Shown piece after piece: positions 1 to 9,891 of a stretch of 64,000 nt of DNA; position 1 is the stretch's first letter; each line of letters begins with the position of its first letter. The notes below the pieces were generated by a model. That model was not told where the DNA came from, did no database searches, and saw only the letters and a program-made list of their open reading frames with translations. The DNA lies in assembly GCF_000153405.2 (NCBI RefSeq), contig NC_020802.1, positions 1,755,883 through 1,819,882 on the forward strand, given 5' to 3'. This DNA is from Psychromonas sp. CNPT3. Lineage in GTDB: Bacteria > Pseudomonadota > Gammaproteobacteria > Enterobacterales > Psychromonadaceae. Made by a program: the position numbers and the translations under genes.

Positions 1-1
1 G

Positions 2-652
2 CAAGGCGCCGATGAACTGGTTTTTTATGACATCAGCGCCAGCGTAGAGGGGCGCGTTGTCGATAAAAGCTGGGTAAGCCGCGTTGCACAGGTGATTGAT
101 ATTCCTTTTTGTGTGGCGGGCGGGATAAAGAGTATTGAAGATGCGCAGCAAATTTTAAAATTTGGCGCGGATAAAATATCGATTAACAGCCCCGCACTAA
201 GCAACCCTAATTTGATAAATCAGCTCAGTGAACGATTTGGCGTGCAGTGCATTGTCATTGGTATTGACTCTTTTTTTAACGCAGCAACGGGTGAGTATCA
301 AGTTAAGCAATTTACTGGCAAAGAAAAAAGTAGTCGCACCACAACGTGGAATACCTTTGACTGGATAGACGCAGTGCAAGCGCGCGGCGCGGGTGAGATT
401 GTACTCAATGTGATGAATAACGATGGCGTGCGCAGTGGTTACGATATACAACAATTAAGCAAAGCCCGTCAAATCTGTGATGTGCCATTGATAGCTTCTG
501 GTGGCGCAGGGGAAATGTCGCATTTTCGCGATGTATTTCAACTCTCCGATGTCGACGGCGCATTAGCTGCTAGCGTTTTCCATCAACAAAGTATTCATAT
601 TGGCGACTTAAAAACATACCTTAAAACACAACAAATAGAGATCCGATCATGA
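2..652 (+). CDS. hisF: Imidazole glycerol phosphate synthase subunit HisF, 5'-truncated by the window edge
   Basis: HisF is the cyclase subunit of the HisF-HisH complex. It uses ammonia delivered by HisH to turn PRFAR into imidazole glycerol phosphate and AICAR in histidine synthesis. The open frame runs in from the window edge with no start codon. The first visible residues ([11 protein letters not shown]) match the region about 40 residues into E. coli HisF, so only the N-terminus is missing. Family hallmarks are present: [31 protein letters not shown], and LIASGGAG near the C-terminus (phosphate-binding loops of the TIM barrel). The stop codon overlaps the start of hisIE by four bases (ATGA), which indicates translational coupling at the end of a his operon. 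Confidence 0.97.
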   Translation, partial: QGADELVFYDISASVEGRVVDKSWVSRVAQVIDIPFCVAGGIKSIEDAQQILKFGADKISINSPALSNPNLINQLSERFGVQCIVIGIDSFFNAATGEYQVKQFTGKEKSSRTTTWNTFDWIDAVQARGAGEIVLNVMNNDGVRSGYDIQQLSKARQICDVPLIASGGAGEMSHFRDVFQLSDVDGALAASVFHQQSIHIGDLKTYLKTQQIEIRS

Positions 653-1290
653 CTGATAAATTAATGGATGAACAACAACTTAATGCGCTCGACTGGAAAA
701 AAGTAAATGATTTGATGCCCGTTATTGTGCAGCACTGTGATTCAGGAAAAGTGCTGATGCTCGGTTATGTCAACAAAGCGGCATTAGCAAGCACACTAAG
801 CACCGGTAAAATGACATTTTTTAGCCGCACCAAAGCGCGTTTATGGTGTAAAGGTGAGCAGTCTGGGCATTTTTTAAATGTAAAAGAGATCAGTAGTGAC
901 TGCGATAACGACACCTTACTTGCGATTGTTGAGCCGATGGGCCCAACCTGCCATTTAAACACCGAGAGCTGTTTTAAAAACAACTTGCAGCCCACAGTAA
1001 GTTTTCTGACTGATTTAGAAAATATAATTGCGAGCCGTAAAAATTGCGATCCAAGCAGTAGCTATAGCGCGCAGTTGTTTGCGCAAGGCACGAAACGTAT
1101 TGCCCAGAAAGTCGGCGAAGAAGGCGTTGAAGTTGCGCTGGCTGCCATGGCCAAAGATACACGGGAGCTGACCTGCGAAAGTGCCGATCTTATTTACCAT
1201 CTTCTTGTTTTATTACAAAATGAAGGGTTAAACCTACGCGACATTACAACCGAGCTTACACGCCGCCATCAATTACAAAATAAAGCATAA
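649..1290 (+). CDS. hisI: Bifunctional phosphoribosyl-AMP cyclohydrolase / phosphoribosyl-ATP pyrophosphatase
   Basis: HisIE catalyses the second and third steps of histidine synthesis: hydrolysis of PR-ATP to PR-AMP, then opening of the adenine ring. The N-terminal half (about residues 1-115) is the cyclohydrolase, with [18 protein letters not shown] and the metal-binding DCDND and PTCH segments. The C-terminal half (about 120-213) is the MazG-like HisE domain, with [14 protein letters not shown] and [13 protein letters not shown]. The 213-residue length is usual for the fused enterobacterial-type enzyme. It overlaps hisF by four bases and is followed by a hairpin terminator, so it is probably the last gene of the his operon. 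Confidence 0.97.
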   Translation: MTDKLMDEQQLNALDWKKVNDLMPVIVQHCDSGKVLMLGYVNKAALASTLSTGKMTFFSRTKARLWCKGEQSGHFLNVKEISSDCDNDTLLAIVEPMGPTCHLNTESCFKNNLQPTVSFLTDLENIIASRKNCDPSSSYSAQLFAQGTKRIAQKVGEEGVEVALAAMAKDTRELTCESADLIYHLLVLLQNEGLNLRDITTELTRRHQLQNKA

Positions 1291-1303
1291 GGCATAAAAA
1301 AAC

Positions 1304-1336
1304 CCCTAATGAGTGTTCTTACTCTTTAGGGATTTT
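1304..1336. terminator. Terminator between hisIE and the convergent haem-binding gene
   Basis: Arms CCCTAA (1304-1309) and TTAGGG (1326-1331) are extended inward by GAGT/ACTC with one T-T mismatch. An A-run precedes the hairpin and a T-rich stretch follows it. It lies between two convergent genes, so it could serve both. Confidence 0.75.
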
Positions 1337-1368
1337 CAAAAATTACTTTAAAGCACTTTTAAAACTTT

Positions 1369-1947
1369 TTATATGCGTTTTAATGTACTTTCATCGGTAT
1401 GTTCGAACGCTTTTCCATAGATATCTAATGACATGGTTTGCGTATATGACAAAGTATCAGCTTGTAATATCAACTGTTGCACATAATGTGTCATTTTCGC
1501 ATTTTTCAGCATAAACGGTGATTGGATAACTTGCCAATCGCCTTTTTCGATACTTGCTTGCACATCAAAAACCAAGCTATCTGTCTTTGATGTGTCAACG
1601 CGCCCGCCTGCTAACACGCAAATGCCACGCGGAATAATTAAAGAGTGCATCACCGAATTGTCTGACGCATCAAACATCCAATATCCTGTTTCACGGTGAA
1701 TAATTTTATTATTGCTAATACGCTGCACTTGTTGCATATAATGCACTGCACTTAAACATTGGCTTTCTGCATTGCTAACATCACCGGCTGGCGTAAAGGT
1801 GATCGTTTCATAATATAGATTCGTTTCTATGCCATCGGGCTCCGGCGCAATATCAGTGCCTTTTTTACCCTGCCACTGCCCAATTAAGCCGGCCAAAGGG
1901 CCATAATTCACACTGTCATCTTTACTCATATTGACCTCTATATACAT
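1369..1947 (-). CDS. Nitrobindin-like haem-binding beta-barrel (FABP-like) protein
   Basis: The 192-residue protein resembles the bacterial haem-binding beta-barrel family related to nitrobindin and the THAP4 C-terminal domain. Recognisable segments are LAGLIGQWQGKKGTDIAPEP near the N-terminus, YYETITFTPAG, IHRETGYWMFD and the C-terminal SLDIYGKAFEHTDESTLKR. Members of this fold bind haem or small hydrophobic ligands and may react with NO or peroxynitrite; the role here is not shown by sequence. No signal peptide or membrane segment is visible, so it is probably cytoplasmic. Two starts are possible. The ATG at 1947 has AAGGAG 10 bases upstream. An ATG six codons in (1929) has AGAGG at good spacing and gives a more typical N-terminus (MSKDDS). 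Confidence 0.75.
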   Translation of the reverse strand: MYIEVNMSKDDSVNYGPLAGLIGQWQGKKGTDIAPEPDGIETNLYYETITFTPAGDVSNAESQCLSAVHYMQQVQRISNNKIIHRETGYWMFDASDNSVMHSLIIPRGICVLAGGRVDTSKTDSLVFDVQASIEKGDWQVIQSPFMLKNAKMTHYVQQLILQADTLSYTQTMSLDIYGKAFEHTDESTLKRI

Positions 1948-2164
1948 AATGATAAGGCTCCTTAACGTGATATGTCACGCCAAAGAAACAACATTAAAAA
2001 TAAGGGTATAGTGCCACCCCTTTACTTAAAATGCACTGACAATTGTTGATAATTTTTTTATTTCCTAAATGCCCTTATATTTTAAAAATAAGCGCACAAA
2101 TAAAAAAAAGCTTAATGTCGCCATTACGCTTTTCATTCAGACTTTAAAATAACGCTAACACCGA

Positions 2165-3865
2165 CTAATTAAAGTTATATTGCGTCACAATAGGCGTGCG
2201 TCCCAATGTTTTATCTGTAAAGTACTCATAAAAACAGAGTCCCATAAAGCCCGCTGACATATTGTAAACGTCTTTAAACCCCATTTTTTGTAACGCTAAC
2301 ACCGCATTATAACTACGCTGCCCACTACGACAATGTATGTATAACGGCACATCCGTTGGCAGTTCATCACAGCGTAAACGCAGCTCACTCAGCGGAATGT
2401 TAATAGAGCCTTTAATGTGCCCCGCCTCTAATTCACGCGTTTCTCGCACATCCACAATACAGGCATCCGCCTCAACAAGCGCGCGCACAGCTGTTACATT
2501 GACCTGCTTATAATCACTATTTAGTAAATTACTGCCAATATAACCCGCAAAATTAACCACATCTTTAGCGGTGCCAAAAGGCGGCGCATAGCAAAGTTCA
2601 AGATCTTTTAAATCCTCAAGCGTACCTGAAAATTTGATAACGGTTGCGATCACATCAATGCGTTTATCGACATTACCTTTACCAATCGCTTGCGCGCCCA
2701 ATATCCGCCCTGTCGGTAATTCATACAACAATTTAAAATGGATCAGCTCAGCATCTGGCATTAAACCGACTTTGTCATTTGCTATCAAGTTAACCGTCGC
2801 ATGATCAATATTAGAATCGCTGGCCTCTATCATTGCTTCATTTAAGCCAGTCGAAGCAGCGTTATAGTCAAACACTTTAATAACTGATGAGCCTATGTAG
2901 CCACGGTTATTCACGCGCATACCATTAATATGATCAGCGACGCTACGCGCTTGTTTTTGAGCAGGGCCTGCAAGAGGCAATTTAAAATAGGTATGTAATA
3001 AACTATTATAAACTTCGATCACATCACCAACAGCATATATGTCGGCATCATTGGTTTGATAGTTTTGATTTACCTTCATGGCACCGCTTTGGCCTATCTC
3101 TAAACCCGCTTGTAATGCTAATTCTGTTTCGGGCAATACGCCGATCGCAAGCACCACCGCATCCGCATCAATACATTTGCCTGAGCTCAGTAATATTTTA
3201 TTCGTTGTAAATGCTTCAACCCGATCGTTCACAATAAGGTTAACGCCTTGGCTTTGCATCTCTTTATGTAAAATTTGTACCATCTCATGATCAAAAGGTT
3301 TCATGATCTGCGCCGTTGCTTCAATTAAAGTAACGTCATAGCCCGCCTCGGTTAAGTTTTCAGCACATTCAACACCGATAAACCCACCACCAATAACACT
3401 AATACGGCGCACATGTTTTTTTTCAATATGCGCTTTTAAACGTTCGATATCGACCACATTACGAATAGAAAAAGTGTTCACTTTATCAATACCCGCAATT
3501 TGAGGGAAAATGGGTTTTGCCCCAGGTGATAATATTAATTTGTCATACGACTCTGTGTATTGCTCGCCCGTCGCAGTATTTTTAATATTCAGCGTTTTCG
3601 CGCTACGATCAATGCTCAGCACCTCACTGTTAATACGTGCATCTATATTGTATTGATAAGCAAATTTTTCAGGGCTCATTAGCACAAGCGCAGAACTATT
3701 AGGCACAATGTTGCTTAAATGATAAGGCAAAGAGCAATTAGAAAAAGACACATGAGGGCCTCTTTCAAACATTATAATTTGATCCGTTTCGCTATGCCGG
3801 CGGCAACGCGCCGCAACCGATGCACCACCGGCAACGCCACCCACAATTAATATTTTTTTACTCAT
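2165..3865 (-). CDS. CoA-disulfide reductase family flavoprotein with C-terminal rhodanese domain
   Basis: This is an FAD/NAD(P)H-dependent pyridine-nucleotide disulfide oxidoreductase of the CoADR/Npsr type, 566 residues. The N-terminus has the FAD Rossmann motif (VGGVAGGASVAAR). It is followed by SFSNCSLPYHL with the single redox Cys at about residue 44 that is typical of CoA-disulfide and persulfide reductases. A second nucleotide motif (ISVIGGGFIGVECAENL) and the FAD-binding AVGDV segment come next. A rhodanese domain occupies roughly residues 465-566, with active-site loop HCRSGQRS (Cys about 512). The fusion points to reduction of CoA-persulfide, polysulfide or CoA disulfide with sulfane-sulfur transfer. 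The exact substrate is inferred. The gene stands alone behind an AT-rich palindrome. Confidence 0.85.
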   Translation of the reverse strand: MSKKILIVGGVAGGASVAARCRRHSETDQIIMFERGPHVSFSNCSLPYHLSNIVPNSSALVLMSPEKFAYQYNIDARINSEVLSIDRSAKTLNIKNTATGEQYTESYDKLILSPGAKPIFPQIAGIDKVNTFSIRNVVDIERLKAHIEKKHVRRISVIGGGFIGVECAENLTEAGYDVTLIEATAQIMKPFDHEMVQILHKEMQSQGVNLIVNDRVEAFTTNKILLSSGKCIDADAVVLAIGVLPETELALQAGLEIGQSGAMKVNQNYQTNDADIYAVGDVIEVYNSLLHTYFKLPLAGPAQKQARSVADHINGMRVNNRGYIGSSVIKVFDYNAASTGLNEAMIEASDSNIDHATVNLIANDKVGLMPDAELIHFKLLYELPTGRILGAQAIGKGNVDKRIDVIATVIKFSGTLEDLKDLELCYAPPFGTAKDVVNFAGYIGSNLLNSDYKQVNVTAVRALVEADACIVDVRETRELEAGHIKGSINIPLSELRLRCDELPTDVPLYIHCRSGQRSYNAVLALQKMGFKDVYNMSAGFMGLCFYEYFTDKTLGRTPIVTQYNFN

Positions 3866-3977
3866 TATAATACCCTTCCTTTTAATTTAATCATTTTAAT
3901 CCCTACACGGGGAGGTATCGATGGACGAATAAAGGCGCACCACCTCTGAAACCTAACATCGAAATACCCAAAACAAG

Positions 3978-3999
3978 TATATTAGCTAAATCTAATATA
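3978..3999. promoter_or_regulatory. AT-rich palindromic operator candidate upstream of the CoADR-rhodanese gene
   Basis: The perfect 8-bp inverted repeat TATATTAG-N6-CTAATATA lies about 112 bp before the start of the flavoprotein gene. A TATACT-like -10 on the minus strand overlaps its end. AT-rich TATTAG/CTAATA palindromes are typical of winged-helix repressors of the ArsR superfamily, including sulfide/persulfide sensors. Assignment to such a sensor is inferred from the product. The rest of the 3866-4235 gap holds no gene that I can support. Its right end must carry the pyrC promoter. Confidence 0.45.
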
Positions 4000-4235
4000 A
4001 GTGTATCAGTATTTTCTTTGATATAACAGCACAGACGTTGAAGATTTATTATTCAAAATTGAAAGAGCCCGTAAAGAGGGGGCGATCCTCTGATCCATCA
4101 AAAAAACCAACAATAAAATTAATCGTTACCGCATTGAACGATCCCTTTTAACAATTACGTGATCTCATCGAGATATGTACATGAAATATTACCCAAAGCA
4201 GTGTAAAATAATTCTAAATTCTAGGAGATAAGCAA

Positions 4236-5267
4236 ATGATCACTTTAAGCCTTACCCGCCCCGACGATTGGCACCTGCACTTACGTGATGGTGATGTATT
4301 AAAAGACACCGTAGAAGATAGCAGCCGTTATATGGGACGCGCTATTATTATGCCCAACACAGTCCCTCCTATCAGTACTACCGATTTAGCGAAAGCCTAT
4401 AAAGAGCGCATCATGGCAGCGCTTCCCAGCGCACCTTTTCAGCCACTTATGACCCTTTATTTAACCGATAATACAACGCCCGAAGAGATACGAAAGGCAA
4501 AAGTATCTGGATTTATTTATGCAGCTAAACTCTACCCTGCAGGCGCCACCACCAATTCAGATTCGGGAGTAAGCTCAACCGATAAAATTAAAGACGTATT
4601 AGAAACGATGCAAAAACTTTCCATGCCACTGCTCGTTCATGGCGAAGTGACCGCACATGATGTGGATATTTTTGATCGTGAAGGTGAGTTTTTAGAGCGT
4701 GTTTTACGACCTTTAATTAGTGATTATCCACAACTTAAAATAGTAGTTGAGCATATTACCACTGAAGATGCCGTGCGCTTTGTCAGTAACGCAGGCCCAA
4801 ATATTGCGGCCACCATTACCCCGCATCACTTATTGTTTGAGCGTAATGACATGTTAGTTGGTGGTATCAAACCGCATTTTTATTGTTTACCTATTCTAAA
4901 ACGTAAGCGTCATCAACAAGCATTGATAACGGCTGCGACAAGTGGCTCTCCAAAATTTTTCTTAGGGACAGATTCTGCCCCACACACCAAGCAAACGAAA
5001 GAGTCTGCATGTGGTTGCGCGGGATCTTATAGCGCCTTTGCGGCCATAGAGTTATATGCAGAAGTGTTTGAAAAAGCCGGCGCGCTAGAAAAACTAGAGG
5101 CCTTTGCAAGTTTTCATGGCCCTGATTTTTATGGCCTTGAACGCAATAGTGATACGATCACATTACAAAAGAAAGAATGGCAAGTACCTGAAACACTCGA
5201 ATTTGGTAATGATAAAGTGGTGCCTGTAAAAGCGGGAGAGATGTTAGCTTGGCAAGTTGTGAGTTAA
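4236..5267 (+). CDS. pyrC: Dihydroorotase
   Basis: PyrC cyclises carbamoyl-aspartate to dihydroorotate in pyrimidine synthesis. The 343-residue length fits the E. coli-type (class II) enzyme. Zinc-site residues are visible in WHLHLRDG (His13, His15). The carbamylated lysine is in [17 protein letters not shown] (Lys98). Further ligands lie in LLVHGE, VVEHITT and the catalytic-aspartate segment [10 protein letters not shown]. The start is preceded by a good AGGAG (4222-4226). The gene is monocistronic, with a strong terminator directly after it. pyrD lies about 3 kb away on the other strand. Confidence 0.97.
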   Translation: MITLSLTRPDDWHLHLRDGDVLKDTVEDSSRYMGRAIIMPNTVPPISTTDLAKAYKERIMAALPSAPFQPLMTLYLTDNTTPEEIRKAKVSGFIYAAKLYPAGATTNSDSGVSSTDKIKDVLETMQKLSMPLLVHGEVTAHDVDIFDREGEFLERVLRPLISDYPQLKIVVEHITTEDAVRFVSNAGPNIAATITPHHLLFERNDMLVGGIKPHFYCLPILKRKRHQQALITAATSGSPKFFLGTDSAPHTKQTKESACGCAGSYSAFAAIELYAEVFEKAGALEKLEAFASFHGPDFYGLERNSDTITLQKKEWQVPETLEFGNDKVVPVKAGEMLAWQVVS

Positions 5268-5270
5268 ATA

Positions 5271-5298
5271 AAAAAGGCCTGCATCAGCAGGCCTTTTT
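5271..5298. terminator. Bidirectional terminator after pyrC
   Basis: A perfect GC-rich hairpin (AGGCCTGC / GCAGGCCT, loop ATCA) is flanked by an A-run on the left and a T-run on the right. It serves pyrC and probably the convergent PhnA-domain gene. Confidence 0.9.
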
Positions 5299-5324
5299 GT
5301 AAGAATACTTTTTATAAGAGGTTC

Positions 5325-5918
5325 TTATGCATCAAAAAGAGGCATCTTTTTCAAATAACAGGTTAGAAGTACAATGCGCACGCCATTAACGCGCCCTTCT
5401 ATATGCTCTGGATTATCTGTTAACGAAATATTACGTACGGGTGTACCGCGCTTAGCGGTGAAGTTCCCACCTTTTACGTCTAAATCTTTGATCAAGGTAA
5501 CATTATCACCAGCAAGTAAAATACTGCCGTTAGAGTCGCGTGTTGGTGCAACTTCTTCAATGTCATCAGCAGCAACGCCATAATCGGCCCAAGCGCGCGT
5601 CTCATCTTCAAGATACATCATATCAAGTAAATCTTGCGCCCAAATTTCGGTTTTAGATAAACGTGTTAATAATCGAAAAGCCGTTACTTGTACTGCAGGT
5701 ACTTGACTCCACATACTGTCGTTTAAACAGCGCCAATGATCACTGTCCATCTCAACCTCTTTATTAAGCTGAGTAGCACAAGTCTCACACACTAAAACAG
5801 ATTTATCTGAATTAGGCTCTTTAACTGGTGGCACTTCAAAAACAGCTAAATTTTTTGTTGCACTACACAATTCACATGATGCGCTATTACGCTCATTAAG
5901 GGCGGCTAAAATGGGCAT
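5325..5918 (-). CDS. PhnA-domain zinc-ribbon protein
   Basis: The N-terminus has two Cys pairs (CELC about residues 15-18, CETC about 44-47) that look like a zinc ribbon. The C-terminal 70 residues match the PhnA/YjdM domain (DSNGSILLAGDNVTLIKDLDVKG, then RGTPVRNI and a closing IVLLTCYLKK). At 197 residues it is longer than E. coli YjdM (about 110), with an extra helical middle segment. Despite the historical name, PhnA-family proteins have no established enzymatic role in phosphonate use, so none is claimed. It stands alone between terminators, with an AT-rich upstream region. Confidence 0.8.
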   Translation of the reverse strand: MPILAALNERNSASCELCSATKNLAVFEVPPVKEPNSDKSVLVCETCATQLNKEVEMDSDHWRCLNDSMWSQVPAVQVTAFRLLTRLSKTEIWAQDLLDMMYLEDETRAWADYGVAADDIEEVAPTRDSNGSILLAGDNVTLIKDLDVKGGNFTAKRGTPVRNISLTDNPEHIEGRVNGVRIVLLTCYLKKMPLFDA

Positions 5919-6125
5919 GGTTTAATACCTTATATATATGATGGTTTTTAAAAAACCGCATTATGCGCGCATTTTACGGCAACGGCAAACGCTAACTCGA
6001 TAGTTACCCGATTAAGCGTTTTATGATTGACAGCATTATAAAAATAATATTGCTTACCTTAAAGCACAAAGCACGTTAAAATACCTCATTAGATTATTTA
6101 ATCTCTCTTATATTAGGCTCAATTT

Positions 6126-7280
6126 ATGAATGAACTACTCAGCATTGCAAACCAAAACTTAATTTTGCATCGCCATCCAAGAAATAAAAAAGAAACGTTG
6201 CAAGCATGGGACTCTGCTGATGAATACTTGATCAATCATTTTGTAGATAACAATCTAGCAGAAAAAATAAAAAACGAAGACGAGCTACTTATCCTTAATG
6301 ATGGATTTGGCGCCTTAACGTGTTTTTTTAATGAGATAAAACGCACCGCAGTCACAGACTCTTATCTTTCTCTTAGCTCGATTAAGCTGAACATGCAACG
6401 CAACCGTTGTATTGAAGAAAACCTTTTATTACAAGATAGCTTACAAAGCTTTCCTGAAAATATTAAAGTTGTTTTGATCAAGATCCCAAAAACAAACGCA
6501 TACCTTGAGTTTTTATTACAAAAACTACGCGCGGTGATCTCGGCAGATACTATCGTTATCGCAGCGGGTAAAGTTAATATGATCCATAACTCAACACTGC
6601 AATTGTTTGAGCAATATATTGGCACAACTAAAACTTCACTTGCGAAGAAAAAATCACGTCTTATCTTTTCTGACGTTGAAGTCGCATTTGACGCAGAAAC
6701 GGAAGAAAAAGAGATCGCGATCACTTGGGAAGTTGAAAACCATAAATGGAAAATTCACAACCATGCTAACGTGTTCTCACGTAATCACTTAGATATTGGT
6801 GGTCGCTACTTAATGGATAACTTACCTGACGGTGATTTTTCTAACATTGTCGATCTTGGCTGTGGTAATGGTATTGTCGGTATGGCTGCCTTAGAATATT
6901 ATGCCGATTCAAAAGTGACTTTTATTGATGAGTCATACATGGCGGTTGATTCTGCGCGTATTAACACCTTAAAAAACTTTGAAGAAGAGCGTAGTGATAA
7001 CGCTCGTTTTGTGGTTAATAATGGCCTTGTTGGCTTTAAAGCTGCGAGCCACGATCTGATTTTATGTAACCCTCCTTTTCATCAGCAACAAGTGATCACG
7101 GATCATATTGCTTGGAGCATGTTTAACGATGCACATTTTTGTTTACAAGAAGGTGGCGAGTTAATCATTGTGGGTAATCGTCATTTAGACTACCAAGATA
7201 AGCTAACGCGTATTTTTGGTGATTGTGAATTGCTTGCTGAAAACAAAAAGTTTGTTATCTTACGTGCTATTAAAGCTTAA
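6126..7280 (+). CDS. rlmG: 23S rRNA (guanine(1835)-N(2))-methyltransferase RlmG
   Basis: RlmG methylates N2 of G1835 in helix 67 of 23S rRNA using SAM. The 384-residue protein has the two-domain architecture of this family: a degenerate N-terminal methyltransferase-like domain (LQAWDSADEYL, LILNDGFGALTC) and a catalytic C-terminal domain. The SAM motif is VDLGCGNGIVG (about residues 240-250) and the catalytic N-P-P-F tetrad is in CNPPFHQQ (about 319). HNHANVFSR precedes the catalytic domain as in E. coli RlmG. It is transcribed alone and ends in a hairpin terminator. Confidence 0.95.
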   Translation: MNELLSIANQNLILHRHPRNKKETLQAWDSADEYLINHFVDNNLAEKIKNEDELLILNDGFGALTCFFNEIKRTAVTDSYLSLSSIKLNMQRNRCIEENLLLQDSLQSFPENIKVVLIKIPKTNAYLEFLLQKLRAVISADTIVIAAGKVNMIHNSTLQLFEQYIGTTKTSLAKKKSRLIFSDVEVAFDAETEEKEIAITWEVENHKWKIHNHANVFSRNHLDIGGRYLMDNLPDGDFSNIVDLGCGNGIVGMAALEYYADSKVTFIDESYMAVDSARINTLKNFEEERSDNARFVVNNGLVGFKAASHDLILCNPPFHQQQVITDHIAWSMFNDAHFCLQEGGELIIVGNRHLDYQDKLTRIFGDCELLAENKKFVILRAIKA

Positions 7281-7313
7281 TTAATATTAACCTTTAGCCT
7301 TTAATACAAGCAT

Positions 7314-7343
7314 AAAAAAACGGATCAAAAGATCCGTTTTTTT
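7314..7343. terminator. Bidirectional terminator between rlmG and zapC
   Basis: Perfect stem CGGATC / GATCCG (7321-7326 and 7331-7336) with an AAAA loop, bounded by seven A and seven T. It is positioned between two convergent genes. Confidence 0.9.
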
Positions 7344-7362
7344 GTGTTTAAAATTTAACACC

Positions 7363-7890
7363 CTACCCTGCATCACCATCATCTATCAAAGTGATTTTAT
7401 CTAAACTCACTTTAACAATTTGCCCTTGGCGCAACGTTTTCCGTGAGGTCAATATATGTTGCGTATCGACTAATAAACATAATGCAAACTTATCATCAAC
7501 ATCAATCACAAAATACTTCGCAGTTACCTTTTCTTGATCCGAAGTTAAATAAACACACTCTCGACTTCTAATATCCAACGCTTCAATTGCACACGTTTGA
7601 TACTGCCAACTTTTAGGCATGATAGGCTTATGAAATAACGTGACGGCTAAAATATGTAAAATGATAGAACAACTTTGATCCGCCGTGTATTGCTCTGCGC
7701 AGAACTGCTCTTTAAGTAAAGTATAATGTGCGACATCCTCTAAACTAAACGACAGTATTTTTTGAGGCAAGCTAATAAACATACGCGCTTGATACACGAG
7801 CTCAACTGAGTCATCGCCCATTAAAACACTAACGCTATTATCTTGCGGATCAATACTCCATTGCCAATCCGCTTGCGGTAAATAAATCAT
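7363..7890 (-). CDS. zapC: Cell division protein ZapC
   Basis: ZapC binds FtsZ and promotes protofilament bundling at the division ring. The 175-residue protein is weakly conserved, but its length is close to E. coli ZapC (180). It keeps the MPKSW segment (MPKSWQYQTC), the W-rich N-terminus (DWQWSIDPQDN) and a C-terminal LCLLVDTQ...LRQGQIVKVS pattern. Position is strong support: E. coli also places zapC (ycbW) directly after pyrD in the same direction. No membrane segment is present. The call rests partly on synteny. Confidence 0.8.
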   Translation of the reverse strand: MIYLPQADWQWSIDPQDNSVSVLMGDDSVELVYQARMFISLPQKILSFSLEDVAHYTLLKEQFCAEQYTADQSCSIILHILAVTLFHKPIMPKSWQYQTCAIEALDIRSRECVYLTSDQEKVTAKYFVIDVDDKFALCLLVDTQHILTSRKTLRQGQIVKVSLDKITLIDDGDAG

Positions 7891-7972
7891 AACTAACCTT
7901 TACTGCTCTTTAAATCTTTTAAAATTAAAAGTTCAGACACTGATAAAAGAGCCTGAACAACACGCTGTCGCG

Positions 7973-8983
7973 TTAAATATTGTTGACAATATCTTTCACT
8001 AATTTTGGTCCATGGTAAATAAAACCACTGTAAATTTGTACCAAACTTGCTCCCGCATTTATCTTCTCTTTGGCAGCGATCACGCTATCAATACCACCGA
8101 CACCAATGATTGGGATCTCACCTTTTAAATGCAGTGCAAATTTCTTGATAACTTCAGTACTTTTACTTTGTAATGGACGTCCACTTAAACCACCGGTTTC
8201 ACCCGCATGTGACATGCCTTGGATCATCTGTCTGTCTAATGTAGTATTCGTGGCAATCAAACCATCAATTTTATGTTTTAACAATGATGCTGCAATTGAC
8301 TCTATCTCTGCATCACTTAAGTCAGGCGCTACTTTTAATGCTAAAGGTACGTATTTATTATGTTTTTTATGCAATTCACCTTGGCGCTCTTTAAGGGCCA
8401 AAAGTAAATCATCTAATGCATCGCCATACTGTAAAGAGCGTAGTCCCGGTGTGTTTGGTGATGAAATATTAACCGCAATATAGCCTGCATACTGATAGAT
8501 CTTATCCATACAGATAAGATAATCATTTTTACCTTCTTCGACGGGTGTGGCGCGATTTTTACCAATATTAATACCGATGATACCTTTATAACTACTCTCT
8601 TTAATTTTGCTGATCAGCTGATCTACGCCGTGATTATTAAATCCCATGCGGTTAATAATACCCTCTGATTCTAATACTCTAAACAAACGAGGCTTGGCAT
8701 TACCCTCTTGCGCTACTGGCGTCACGGTCCCTACTTCTACATGCCCAAAACCCATCGATCCAAAAGCATCAATACATTCGCCGTTTTTATCTAATCCGGC
8801 TGCAAGTCCTAAAGAGTTGGGAAAGGTTAAACCCATTACCGTGACAGGACGTTGTTGTACTTTTTGACGGTAAAAGATATCTAATAAAGTGCCATGTGTT
8901 AATTTTAACTGTTTAATCGAAAGCTCATGGGCTTTTTCGGGTGATAGCATAAATAGAAAATGGCGCAAAATGCAATAAAACAT
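7973..8983 (-). CDS. pyrD: Dihydroorotate dehydrogenase (quinone)
   Basis: PyrD is the membrane-associated class 2 enzyme that oxidises dihydroorotate to orotate with FMN and quinone. The 336-residue length and the amphipathic N-terminal helix region ([17 protein letters not shown]) are those of class 2. Other marks are [40 protein letters not shown] with the catalytic Ser, ATNTT, and GVGGIDS for phosphate binding. It lies 82 bp upstream of zapC in the same orientation. Confidence 0.97.
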   Translation of the reverse strand: MFYCILRHFLFMLSPEKAHELSIKQLKLTHGTLLDIFYRQKVQQRPVTVMGLTFPNSLGLAAGLDKNGECIDAFGSMGFGHVEVGTVTPVAQEGNAKPRLFRVLESEGIINRMGFNNHGVDQLISKIKESSYKGIIGINIGKNRATPVEEGKNDYLICMDKIYQYAGYIAVNISSPNTPGLRSLQYGDALDDLLLALKERQGELHKKHNKYVPLALKVAPDLSDAEIESIAASLLKHKIDGLIATNTTLDRQMIQGMSHAGETGGLSGRPLQSKSTEVIKKFALHLKGEIPIIGVGGIDSVIAAKEKINAGASLVQIYSGFIYHGPKLVKDIVNNI

Positions 8984-9033
8984 AATAAAAACCTTATTTG
9001 AATGAATGGAGTAGAGTGTATTTATTGTAACGC

Positions 9034-9837
9034 TTATTGCTCTTCAGATGAAGCAATAAGCAGAGTTTGATAGGCGTGAATACGGACTCGCCAGCCTTTT
9101 AACCAACGCGATTCATCCTTGGGCGCATTTTTCACGCGCCGTGTTAATACTTCATCAGCGCTATATGAAAAAGCACGCAATGCATTTTGATAGTGCATGG
9201 GCATTGTTAATAACACCTGCTTAAGTCCCCAAGCTTGTCCTTGATAGGACTCACTAATAACAAGGCCTTCACCTTTAAAGTTAACGTAATCTAACAATGC
9301 AAATACCCCTTGCGGTGATTTCATCAGTTGTTGTACATTCTCTTTTATACGTAACTGCTCGGCAGGTGTTGCACTATGCACAATGTCGGGAATACTGGTT
9401 GTTAAACGCTGCGCAATGAAGGCTGCTTGCAAGCGGATATGCGTACTTAATAAAGTGCGCAGTTCCTCTAATTGGCTTTGCTCAAATTGAGCATAAAATT
9501 GTTCGCGGGTTTTCCAGGGGGCATATTTCGCGGTTGTCAGCCAAAGGGGTAATTGCACACCTTGCGCTTTAAAATAATTTAATAACGCGGGAAATTGCTC
9601 TTTAAAGGGACCTTTTTGCGCACTTGGATACCAAATAAAATGACCAATACCTAATGATGGAAACGCTTCTCCGACGTTCCAATGGGTAAGGTTTTTTATT
9701 TTTTGACTACCCTCGTTCTCCCAAATAAGAGCGCCGAGTACATCGAGTTGTCTATCATTTAAAGAAGGAGATAACTTTTCAATGGCAAAGCTATAAGAAC
9801 TACATAAGAAGAAAAAAAAGATAATGAACCGAGGCAT
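9034..9837 (-). CDS. Secreted protein of unknown function, possibly lysozyme-like
   Basis: The 267-residue protein starts with a hydrophobic signal peptide ([18 protein letters not shown], probable cleavage after SFA), so export to the periplasm is likely. The mature part contains LIWENEG (about residues 37-43) followed by [11 protein letters not shown] (about 61-71). This acidic residue plus G-I-G-H spacing recalls phage-type lysozymes and chitosanases, but similarity is too slight to assign an activity. The C-terminal half is helical and charged. It sits between pyrD (50 bp away) and a short conserved-looking gene, all on the minus strand, so it may be co-transcribed with the tsaB group. 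Confidence 0.6.
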   Translation of the reverse strand: MPRFIIFFFFLCSSYSFAIEKLSPSLNDRQLDVLGALIWENEGSQKIKNLTHWNVGEAFPSLGIGHFIWYPSAQKGPFKEQFPALLNYFKAQGVQLPLWLTTAKYAPWKTREQFYAQFEQSQLEELRTLLSTHIRLQAAFIAQRLTTSIPDIVHSATPAEQLRIKENVQQLMKSPQGVFALLDYVNFKGEGLVISESYQGQAWGLKQVLLTMPMHYQNALRAFSYSADEVLTRRVKNAPKDESRWLKGWRVRIHAYQTLLIASSEEQ

Positions 9838-9891
9838 TTGCCTTCCTTACACTTTAAAGGGGGGGTAAAAAATAAAGCTCAACAACCCAAT

